A stretch of DNA of 13,659 bases from CAZESH01 sp964514665 (GTDB lineage: Bacteria > Bacillota > Bacilli > Paenibacillales > KCTC-25726). Every line of letters starts with the position of its first letter. Positions within the stretch are counted from its first letter, which is position 1. The translations under genes were made by a program, and so were the position numbers. Of the stretch, positions 1 through 5,743 are shown piece by piece. Below the pieces are notes generated by a model. That model was not told the origin of the DNA, did not search any database, and saw only the letters and a list, made by a program, of their open reading frames with translations. The DNA is taken from the NCBI GenBank assembly GCA_964514665.1, contig CAZESH010000092.1:1-13659 (forward strand), read 5' to 3'.

Positions 1-20
1 TACCTCAAATGACTGAGGTT
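1..20 (-). terminator. Possible terminator stem after the immunity gene (cut by window edge)
   Basis: Just past the stop codon of the 100-aa gene, the minus strand can form a 6-bp stem, ACCTCA with TGAGGT (14-19 with 2-7) around a 6-nt loop. The window ends one base beyond the stem, so a T-tract cannot be seen. It could be the operon terminator, but the stem alone is weak support. Confidence 0.25.
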
Positions 21-26
21 GAGAGT

Positions 27-329
27 TTACACAAAATATTTTACAGACTCGGACTTTACGGTATCATCACTTTTAATGATTAGCTTACTTGAATCCCCAA
101 TCATCTGAGTAACATTTTGCAATGTCAAATCAATTATTGGTCTACTGTATGACTGGTAACTTAAGCTCAGCACACATTCTTTCTCATATACCGAAATAGT
201 CAATACGAGTTTAAACCCCAACGTGTCTGTTTTACTGTAAATAAACATGCCTGCATCTGGCTCTGCAACTGCTACAGGTTCATTTTCAAATAATTCTAAG
301 AGTTCACTTTCATTATATCTAATAAACAT
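27..329 (-). CDS. Candidate immunity protein for the RHS toxin (100 aa, unknown family)
   Basis: I do not recognise the family. The protein is 100 aa, has no signal peptide or membrane segment, and reads as mostly alternating beta strands (for example KLVLTISVYEKECVLSLSYQ), as expected for a small cytoplasmic protein. The ATG start is supported by an AGAGGTG binding site four bases upstream. That site overlaps the TAG stop of the toxin section, and the gap between the two frames is 9 nt, so translation is probably coupled. A small orphan gene directly after a polymorphic toxin C-terminus is the classic position of the cognate immunity gene; that role is inferred from position only. Expression would depend on the same riboswitch-controlled transcript as the toxin unless an internal promoter exists, and I did not see one. 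Confidence 0.7.
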   Translation of the reverse strand: MFIRYNESELLELFENEPVAVAEPDAGMFIYSKTDTLGFKLVLTISVYEKECVLSLSYQSYSRPIIDLTLQNVTQMIGDSSKLIIKSDDTVKSESVKYFV

Positions 330-338
330 TTTTCACCT

Positions 339-1283
339 CTATCTCGGGATAACAGTTACTACCTTTCCTGACGTATTTGTAACAATCGTTACTTCATTGC
401 TTGTATAAACAGTGGTTCCTGGCGTATTGCCTGCGGTCTTGGTTCCGTTTTGAATTGTTGATTCGACTACATTAGGCGTGATTCCTACAAAATCATTATA
501 TTCTCTTGTACCAGGCTGAAATCCTTTTTCGGCAGCTTTCTTGTACGCTCTTGTCGTTAGTTCTGCCCGAACCTCCGCTGTATTAGGCGCCATTCTTTCT
601 AGTGCATGCTCTGAGTATGCTCGTCCGTTTATAGTTGCTACATTCTCAGGCATGCTCCAGCAGACTTTTCTCGCACCCTCTGAAGCTTTCTTCCCCATTA
701 ATTCATCAAAGGTCAGACGGTCTGTATTGCTGCGCATGGTATAGGCTGCAATGTCATCTGTTGTCTTGAGCAGCTTTTCAGCATCCGCGATCTTGTTTGC
801 GCCTTTGAGCAGGTCAACACCGAGTGTAATCAACTTCCCGCCTTTTTTGATGAGTTTTAAAGCCTTTCCCCAAGGCGTTATTGTAACTGCGGCTAATGCT
901 CTTTGCCCGGATGACGAATTCGGTGACAGTAACGCTTCCAGATCGTCTCCAATCGCGAAATTGAATACGCCCACAAGTCCATTGTCCGCCTTCTGCCAAA
1001 ACTTCTCCAGACTTGTTCTTCCATACGTATCCTGCAGCCATCCTATATACTGCGTAACGGTAGGAGTGATGTTATTGAGATCATATTCGTATTGTTTGAA
1101 ATAGTCGTAGGTGACCTGGTTTAACCTGTTATCGGAGGTGATGGCCTTCCCGTTCTTCAACTGTTTCGGTACTGTCAGCCGATGAACCATTTGATTATAG
1201 ATTTGATCGACTTCATTCCCGCTGCTGTCAAAAAACGAATGCAGCGTTCGGATGAGTGTGTCGTTTCGTCTGAAGTCCCCCAA
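339..1283 (-). CDS. Polymorphic toxin C-terminal section: pre-toxin region plus HALERM-type toxin domain
   Basis: This is a 314-residue frame if counted from a TTG at 1283, but the frame is open back to the TAA at 1335-1337, and no convincing binding site precedes the TTG or the next ATG. It is therefore probably the distal part of the RHS gene rather than an independent gene. Residues 60-155 resemble linker and pre-toxin regions of Firmicute polymorphic toxins (YDYFKQYEYDLNNITP, then FAIGDDLEALLSPNSS and ALAAVTITPWGKALKLIKKG). The last ~95 residues form a small domain with YSEHALERM (223-231), a later ITPNVVESTIQNG, and an end reading SGKVVTVIPR. That layout is typical of BECR-fold RNase-like toxins and of DUF4258-like domains, where the His and Arg of HALERM are likely functional. 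RNase activity is inferred. The immunity candidate follows after 9 nt. Confidence 0.7.
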   Translation of the reverse strand: MGDFRRNDTLIRTLHSFFDSSGNEVDQIYNQMVHRLTVPKQLKNGKAITSDNRLNQVTYDYFKQYEYDLNNITPTVTQYIGWLQDTYGRTSLEKFWQKADNGLVGVFNFAIGDDLEALLSPNSSSGQRALAAVTITPWGKALKLIKKGGKLITLGVDLLKGANKIADAEKLLKTTDDIAAYTMRSNTDRLTFDELMGKKASEGARKVCWSMPENVATINGRAYSEHALERMAPNTAEVRAELTTRAYKKAAEKGFQPGTREYNDFVGITPNVVESTIQNGTKTAGNTPGTTVYTSNEVTIVTNTSGKVVTVIPR

Positions 1284-1334
1284 ACTTTCGTATTGATCGC
1301 TGTCTATAACAGCCGATATCGTTTCCCTATTGGC

Positions 1335-2546
1335 TTAATGGTTTTCTGCAGGATCATCAATGGAAGTAACTTTCTTGTCTGCGATTCCGTATTCCCAAAG
1401 ATGGTCCGAAACGTCTCTCATTTCTGTCTTGCCGTTCTGATACGTAAATGTCAATTGCGTAACGCCAAAACTGTCCTTCACGGCAGTGACCTGATTGTTG
1501 TTGTTATAATTAAAAGATGTTGTGCCTTGTTCGCCATTGACCACTTCTGTGATGCGGTTGTGATCGTCATACTGGTAACCTGTGGTCCGTCCTTGCGGAC
1601 TCTTGACCTGTATCAACCTTTGGCTGGCATCATAGCTGTATGTATAAACCGCGCCTGAAGGATCGGTTGCGGAAGATATGAGTCCGTTGTTCCAAGTCAA
1701 TTTAATGATTCTGCCCACTGTGTCGGTAATCTGAATCGGTCGTCCTTCGTCGTTGTAATCAATCGTGATCGCATTGCCGAAACGGTCCTGCATTCTAAAC
1801 AATTTTCCGGCCTTTGAATCCTGACCGGTTCGCCAAGGCGCATAATAGCCATAGTAGGTATACTTTATCCCTGATCGTGTTGTGACAAAGTAATCAAATT
1901 GACTATTTCTTTGCAGTTGGTCTCCATTCAATTTTAAATAGTGGCCCTTGTTGAGATCATAATTGGTATTTTGATCCCCATCGTACGAAAAAACATACGC
2001 ATTCGGATCGTCCTTAACAAATGTATAAGAATTAGTGGTTCCATCCGCGCGGGTCTCGCCCATGGCATATTCAGCGTACATCTGCAGCTGCGAATTCCAA
2101 TTAAAATCCCATGCCTTGCCGAATGCCCCCGCTTGCGCCAGATCAGGATCGTATGTTCTTATCAGCATAAAATCAAAACCGATGCCCTGCACTTGCATAT
2201 CGGTGGAAGTTAAATTCAACTTTCCCGTCTCCAAATCAACAGGATGAACCAATCCGTCATCGGAAGCGTTAATCGATGTTGGATCCGCTCTTGCCAAAGG
2301 CGCCGTTGCACTTGGCATATTTGCAGTACCACCGGATATAGGCTGCGGTATTTGCAGATAAATCCCTTTCAACGGATCTGGAATTTGAGGAGCAATATCC
2401 GCTGCCTTACCCGAAATCCGGGACAATATTTCTGTCGGGTCCAACACTTGCGGCAGGTTTTCAGTGATTTCTGCAGAGGCAGCCAGCGGAACAGTATTTA
2501 AAATAATCAACATACCCATCATTAGAATAAAACCTTTTCTCCACAC
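1335..2546 (-). CDS. Secreted RHS/YD-repeat protein with DUF6531-like domain (N-terminal section, 403 aa)
   Basis: The start chosen is GTG at 2546, because GGGGGAG lies six bases upstream and the frame then opens with a good signal peptide: WRK, a hydrophobic core to about residue 20, and AASA before the likely cleavage at A25/E26. An upstream ATG at 2651 would run through the terminator and the aptamer edge and is rejected. Residues ~95-190 match the DUF6531 pattern found ahead of RHS repeats (VHPVDLETGKLNL, then LIRTYD). Residues ~255-400 hold about six degenerate YD repeats such as IDYNDEGRPIQITD, YSYDASQRLIQV and YQYDDHNRITEV. RHS proteins usually have many more repeats plus a conserved core motif before the toxin; both are absent. 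The frame ends in TAA at 1335-1337, then stays open in the same frame into the toxin section. Promoter, c-di-GMP riboswitch and terminator lie directly upstream. Confidence 0.75.
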   Translation of the reverse strand: MWRKGFILMMGMLIILNTVPLAASAEITENLPQVLDPTEILSRISGKAADIAPQIPDPLKGIYLQIPQPISGGTANMPSATAPLARADPTSINASDDGLVHPVDLETGKLNLTSTDMQVQGIGFDFMLIRTYDPDLAQAGAFGKAWDFNWNSQLQMYAEYAMGETRADGTTNSYTFVKDDPNAYVFSYDGDQNTNYDLNKGHYLKLNGDQLQRNSQFDYFVTTRSGIKYTYYGYYAPWRTGQDSKAGKLFRMQDRFGNAITIDYNDEGRPIQITDTVGRIIKLTWNNGLISSATDPSGAVYTYSYDASQRLIQVKSPQGRTTGYQYDDHNRITEVVNGEQGTTSFNYNNNNQVTAVKDSFGVTQLTFTYQNGKTEMRDVSDHLWEYGIADKKVTSIDDPAENH

Positions 2547-2552
2547 ACGAAT

Positions 2553-2559
2553 CTCCCCC
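2553..2559 (-). promoter_or_regulatory. Ribosome binding site fixing the RHS protein start
   Basis: GGGGGAG on the minus strand, six bases before the GTG at 2546. It lies downstream of the riboswitch terminator and places the start directly ahead of the signal peptide. Confidence 0.7.
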
Positions 2560-2582
2560 GTTTTTCCAACAAATTTAACATC

Positions 2583-2620
2583 AAAAAAACCTTGCGCAAG
2601 CCAATTGGCCAGCACAAGGT
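2583..2620 (-). terminator. Intrinsic terminator, expression platform of the riboswitch
   Basis: On the minus strand ACCTTGTGC (2612-2620) pairs with GCGCAAGGT (2589-2597), nine pairs with one G-T. The interior GGCCAATTGGC can extend the helix, and seven T follow (2583-2589). The hairpin lies after the aptamer and 36 bases before the RHS start codon, where it would abort transcription before the gene. Its 5' arm ACCTTG is complementary to CAAGGT at the aptamer 3' end (2658-2663), offering an alternative, antiterminating pairing. Confidence 0.85.
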
Positions 2621-2657
2621 TATGGTCAGAGAAGTCGTGATGTTGAGGCAATCAACT

Positions 2658-2752
2658 ACCTTGGCGACCTGGCAATCATGGTCCTTGATGGAAAAGGACT
2701 TTAGACCCATGGCTTTGCGTCGTCTACTTTCGCAGACTTTGCCTTTATCATG
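2658..2752 (-). ncRNA. Class I cyclic-di-GMP riboswitch (GEMM-I) aptamer
   Basis: Read on the minus strand, the element shows the GEMM-I signatures in order. GATAAAGGCAAA opens it, followed by a six-pair hairpin GTCTGC-GAAA-GTAGAC with the hallmark GAAA tetraloop. Next come GACGCAAAGCC and GGGTCTAA, which hold the conserved ligand-pocket and tetraloop-receptor positions. A second stem pairs GTCCTT with AAGGAC, then ATGATTGCCAGGTCGCC closes the fold. A c-di-GMP rather than cGAMP ligand is my inference from the GGC in the GGCAAA segment, as the two subclasses differ at one key position that I could only align by eye. A terminator lies 37 nt downstream, so control is most likely at transcription termination. 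The regulated gene is the secreted RHS protein with its toxin and immunity frames. ON or OFF polarity cannot be read with certainty. Confidence 0.92.
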
Positions 2753-2785
2753 CAATTATTGGATATAATTGAAATATATTTTTTT

Positions 2786-2814
2786 ATTGTAGGCCATTAT
2801 TCCTGGTTTTTCAA
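2786..2814 (-). promoter_or_regulatory. SigA-type promoter for the riboswitch/RHS transcript
   Basis: TTGAAA (2809-2814) and TACAAT (2786-2791) on the minus strand are separated by exactly 17 bases, close to consensus. Transcription would start near 2779, leaving roughly 27 nt of AT-rich leader before the aptamer. Nothing else in the intergenic stretch fits as well. Confidence 0.65.
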
Positions 2815-2833
2815 TACTTTTTGTTACAAAACA

Positions 2834-2903
2834 GGAATTGGCATCCGACAAAATACATCACCATTCATCATTCGGAAATCACGATCATCCGAAAGGCAAT
2901 TCC
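2834..2903. repeat. Nested inverted repeats upstream of the RHS promoter
   Basis: GGAATTG (2834-2840) is matched by CAATTCC (2897-2903), and inside it TTCGGA (2871-2876) by TCCGAA (2888-2893) with an 11-nt loop. The pair sits just upstream of the RHS promoter on the minus strand and about 130 bases before the plus-strand gene at 3034. It could be operator-like or a structured RNA; it may also be chance. The rest of 2815-3033 shows nothing I can name. Confidence 0.3.
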
Positions 2904-3033
2904 GCAAGTCTGAACTACTTTAATAAATCAGCCCTATCCGCAAATCAATCTAAAATAGAATTTTTTGTTTTCATGCAACGTTTTTCCGCTTTCGATTGTC
3001 TTAACTGATAAGACTAGTTTTGGGGGTGTTGAC

Positions 3034-3243
3034 GTGTTCGGAAAACTCATCAAAGAAAAAAAAACCGTACAAATTTTCGACCATCAGCTGAAGCCCGTCA
3101 TTTCCGGGAAAATCACCGGCTTCAATGCGGAGCGGGGGTTGATCAAGATCAATCACAGTCTCGTATTCCCGGTCGGGACCGTCGCCAAGATTCAAGTTTT
3201 GGAAGACTCGCAGGCCGACCGCCGCAAATCCGTCGGCATGTAG
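3034..3243 (+). CDS. Small uncharacterised beta-rich protein (69 aa)
   Basis: This is the only plus-strand gene in the window and I do not recognise it. The GTG at 3034 is preceded by TGGGGGTGTT, with the G-rich core about seven bases from the start, and the frame reads FGKLIKEKKTVQIFDHQLKP from there. The frame is open further upstream to an ATG at 2965, but that start has no binding site. The sequence alternates short beta strands with turns (VQIFD, KITGFN, RGLIKIN, TVAKIQVLED), suggesting a small Sm/SH3-like or PilZ-like barrel. The RxxxR and (D/N)xSxxG motifs that define c-di-GMP-binding PilZ domains are missing. It has no signal peptide or membrane segment. It converges on the FHA gene, with 42 bases between the two stops and no clear terminator there. 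Confidence 0.6.
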   Translation: MFGKLIKEKKTVQIFDHQLKPVISGKITGFNAERGLIKINHSLVFPVGTVAKIQVLEDSQADRRKSVGM

Positions 3244-3285
3244 AAGCATCGACATCATCCGCACCGCTTCCGTTTCCCCGTGCAA

Positions 3286-4527
3286 TCATGCCAGTTTATA
3301 GCGGTATTCATTTTTGACGATTTTGATCACATCTCCCGGTTGAAGCGCAAGCGCCTTGTAAGGAACCATTTTCTCTCCGTTAAGATAGCTTCCGTTGATG
3401 GACCCCAGGTCCTTGACAAACCATTTGCCCTGCTCCGCAAAAAGCTCACAGTGCACTCTCGATACGCCCGGCGTCGAGTCCAGCAAATGGGCATGCCCCG
3501 CCCTGCCGATGGTAAATCGCCGGCCCGTGATTTCCGTATTCTTCAGCTCACCGCCGATCGCGGATTCAAGATACGGCTTTTCAGGCTGCAAGACGGCATG
3601 CGCTCCCAGGAACACGGTAGCCTGCGGTGCGTTCAGCATTCCCGTCGGCTGTGACAATATGGGCTTTTCCTGTTCATTTTGCACTTTTTGCACCCCTTGT
3701 CCACCCACTACTTTGAACAAGACAAAAAATACATCAGCTGCCAGCAATGTAACGCCCAGCGTTACATACAGCTTTGCTTCCATCGGCTTGAGGGCGAACC
3801 AGGCCCATATGTCGGCAAGCAGCATAGATTCCAATAAGCCGGAGATTATCAAGCTTCTCCGAGGTTGATGCAGCCATCGTTTCCTGCTGCTTTTTTGCGG
3901 TACACGCTGTTCGGCAATCTGCGGACCTTCCTGTATTTCGCCGGCTTGACCCTCGGGCGCCTGCAGCCACTTTCTCGCAATAGCCCTTAACTCCGGCAGA
4001 CCGATGCTTTCATCGTGAACGGAACGGATCAGCTCGCGAATGCCTTCGCCGTTCATCGGCCCGACATAAGCGATCATCCTCAGGATCAAAGCTTTTATCC
4101 GCTTCACCGCAGGCTCGGGACAAAGAGGATTGGACATCGGCAAATAGCTGAGCCGGATATCGTCAAAACCGTTTCCCACAAAAATAAAGCTTTCTTCAAG
4201 CATCAGATTTCCGGAATCCAGCAGGTAATGCTGAAGTTCTTCGAGCGCCATGAGAATCCGGTTTAATAAAAGAAAAAATTGATATGACGTGAGATTGCCC
4301 ATCTGGAGTACCTGCGAAAGCATTCTCCTGCCTTCGATCCGGAACAAAAATTTGATTTGCAGATTGTTCATTTCCGTGCTCAAAGGCAAAAACCCGGGAA
4401 TTTCCCGGTTATAAAGCAGCATCTTGAGCTGCAGCCCGGAAATATCCGCAACGGTCATCGGCTTTTCGCGGAAAAGGATCATATACGTTCCGTCTTGATC
4501 AATAAAATCAACCTGAAGTCCTTTCAT
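3286..4527 (-). CDS. Membrane-anchored FHA-domain protein with DUF6382-like N-terminus (413 aa)
   Basis: The start chosen is ATG at 4527 because GGAG lies eight bases upstream and the prepilin peptidase stop is 14 bases before it; the frame extends upstream to 4638 but would overlap that gene. Residues 1-~200 resemble the DUF6382 domain found beside FHA domains in Firmicute Tad loci. Two membrane segments follow at about 225-245 and 253-274, so both flanking domains probably face the cytoplasm. The FHA domain at ~335-413 keeps the usual phosphothreonine-binding residues: G341-R342 (IGRAGH), S356 and H359 (SRVH), N378-G379 (SINGSYLNG). FHA domains dock phosphothreonine peptides, so the protein probably links the pilus machine to Ser/Thr phosphorylation. 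No kinase or phosphatase is in the window. It is the last gene of the tad operon. Confidence 0.85.
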   Translation of the reverse strand: MKGLQVDFIDQDGTYMILFREKPMTVADISGLQLKMLLYNREIPGFLPLSTEMNNLQIKFLFRIEGRRMLSQVLQMGNLTSYQFFLLLNRILMALEELQHYLLDSGNLMLEESFIFVGNGFDDIRLSYLPMSNPLCPEPAVKRIKALILRMIAYVGPMNGEGIRELIRSVHDESIGLPELRAIARKWLQAPEGQAGEIQEGPQIAEQRVPQKSSRKRWLHQPRRSLIISGLLESMLLADIWAWFALKPMEAKLYVTLGVTLLAADVFFVLFKVVGGQGVQKVQNEQEKPILSQPTGMLNAPQATVFLGAHAVLQPEKPYLESAIGGELKNTEITGRRFTIGRAGHAHLLDSTPGVSRVHCELFAEQGKWFVKDLGSINGSYLNGEKMVPYKALALQPGDVIKIVKNEYRYKLA

Positions 4528-4541
4528 TTGCTCAGCTCCTT

Positions 4542-5057
4542 TCATAGTCCCAATCCGCTGATGATGACGGCCGGAAGCACGGCTATCATGAACGGAAAAG
4601 TGGTCAGCTCCTGCGATTTCATCGGATCGAACATGCAAATGCTCCTATAAACAAACAGCAGCGCCAGCTGCCTTTTTAGCCAACTCAAACGCTGCAGCAA
4701 AAGACGCCTGATCAGCAATATCAGGATGCCGATAAATCCGGCAAAGATGATGGAATAAATGAATATATCCGCCGTTTGCTGCGCGCCAACCAACGCTCCG
4801 ACCGCCGCAAACAGCTTCACGTCGCCGGCACCCACCGCGCCGAGCAGATAGAGCAGAAACAAGGCCGAAAAACCGCACAAGCTGCCAACCGCTGCAAACA
4901 GCAATCCCTGCCACGATTCGGCAATAAAATGATAGATCAAGCCGATTGCTGCTCCTGTAACGGTTAATAAATTCGGGATTTTTTTCCTGGTCATATCGGT
5001 TATAAACGCCGGTGCAATGACAAGCAGCAGAAGAATAAATGAAAATTCCATTTCCAT
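4542..5057 (-). CDS. TadV/CpaA-type prepilin peptidase (A24 family)
   Basis: An integral-membrane aspartyl protease that removes the leader from Flp-type prepilins. Both catalytic aspartates are visible: D21 in TDMTRKKIPN and D79 in GAVGAGDVK, the GxGD motif of family A24. At 171 aa it lacks the N-terminal methylase domain of PilD-type enzymes, the usual situation for TadV/CpaA. About six hydrophobic segments are seen. The ATG at 5057 overlaps the preceding TAA by one base (TAATG), indicating coupling. An ATG two codons on (5051) has better spacing from GGGG and is an equally good start, while one at 5078 would overlap more. Its substrates should be the Flp1-like pilin at 8866-9075 and perhaps the TadE-like proteins. 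Confidence 0.88.
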   Translation of the reverse strand: MEMEFSFILLLLVIAPAFITDMTRKKIPNLLTVTGAAIGLIYHFIAESWQGLLFAAVGSLCGFSALFLLYLLGAVGAGDVKLFAAVGALVGAQQTADIFIYSIIFAGFIGILILLIRRLLLQRLSWLKRQLALLFVYRSICMFDPMKSQELTTFPFMIAVLPAVIISGLGL

Positions 5058-5743
5058 TACCCCGCTTTTCCGATCCATCCGCGTTCCACAGCCCTGCTGC
5101 GGAACATGATCGTCTTTTCATAAAAAGGGAGAGAAATATGCATGGCATATTCCGCCTCGATCCCGAACAGAGCCTGCTCAGAATTTGAAAAATCCGGCAG
5201 CATAAGCTGGAGGATATGAACATTGTCCTGCTTCAGCCACCTTTTTCTCGCGGCTTCATCGGCATTCAGCCAAATCACCGGAACGACCGCTGCATCGACG
5301 GCTTTGCGCAGGGAATCGTCCCATTGCCGCTGCAGCTTCCCCTTGTACCGCTCATTCAAGGCAAATAGATCGGAAATAGATGAGGAAATCCAATAGGAAG
5401 AATCGCTTGACGCCTCTGCCGTGGTCGGCTGGTGATGGTCCATTTTCAACTGCTCCCATGATAGCGGCGCAGCTTTATGCCCCGTTTGGTCCAACTGCTG
5501 CTCAATAAAAAGCTGCGCCGGATACATGTGTGTAGCGATTTCTTTTACAGATTCATGTACAGATGTTTGAAAAGCCAGAAAAACGCAGCAAATTCTGATG
5601 ATTTCCAGCAGCGCCAGCACAAACACCATGAAAAGCGGCAGGATTAAAGCGGATTCCAAGGTAATGCTCGCTTCGCTGCCGCCTTCGCAAGACAAGCCCC
5701 GGCAGTGCTTAATAGGAAAAAGCAGCGGTCGTTTCCATTTCAT
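5057..5743 (-). CDS. TadE-like minor pseudopilin (second copy, 228 aa)
   Basis: The N-terminal third carries a short basic section and then EASITLESALILP followed by a hydrophobic segment to about residue 55, the pattern of TadE-type pseudopilins, with the rest extracytoplasmic. The Glu of TLES would be at +5 if cleavage followed the Ala, but the residue at -1 is Ala rather than Gly, so processing is uncertain. The C-terminal region has no motif I recognise. The ATG at 5743 lies inside the end of the DUF5702-type gene (35-base overlap) and follows AAAGGA with seven bases of spacing. The stop overlaps the prepilin peptidase start. By analogy with TadE/TadF it should help assemble or cap the Flp fibre. 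Confidence 0.8.
   Translation of the reverse strand: MKWKRPLLFPIKHCRGLSCEGGSEASITLESALILPLFMVFVLALLEIIRICCVFLAFQTSVHESVKEIATHMYPAQLFIEQQLDQTGHKAAPLSWEQLKMDHHQPTTAEASSDSSYWISSSISDLFALNERYKGKLQRQWDDSLRKAVDAAVVPVIWLNADEAARKRWLKQDNVHILQLMLPDFSNSEQALFGIEAEYAMHISLPFYEKTIMFRSRAVERGWIGKAG

Noticed and set aside
1182..1658. 158-aa plus-strand open frame spanning the RHS/toxin junction
   Set aside because: Antisense to the RHS and toxin sections; hydrophobic but without a binding site or recognisable pattern.
2522..2755. Minus-strand open frames beginning at 2755 (77 aa) and at 2651 (extension of the RHS frame)
   Set aside because: They run through the riboswitch aptamer and/or terminator and lack binding sites; the GTG at 2546 with GGGGGAG and a signal peptide is the better start.
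3034..3243. PilZ c-di-GMP receptor identity for the 69-aa protein
   Set aside because: No RxxxR or (D/N)xSxxG motif and shorter than a PilZ domain.
3234..3292. GGCATG...CATGCC inverted repeat between the convergent genes at 3243 and 3286
   Set aside because: The loop is about 47 bases, there is no T-tract, and it overlaps both coding ends; not a credible terminator.
4645..5223. 192-aa minus-strand open frame overlapping the TadE-like and peptidase genes
   Set aside because: It is another frame of two genes with clear family signatures; its composition (Cys- and Arg-rich) is typical of an out-of-frame translation.
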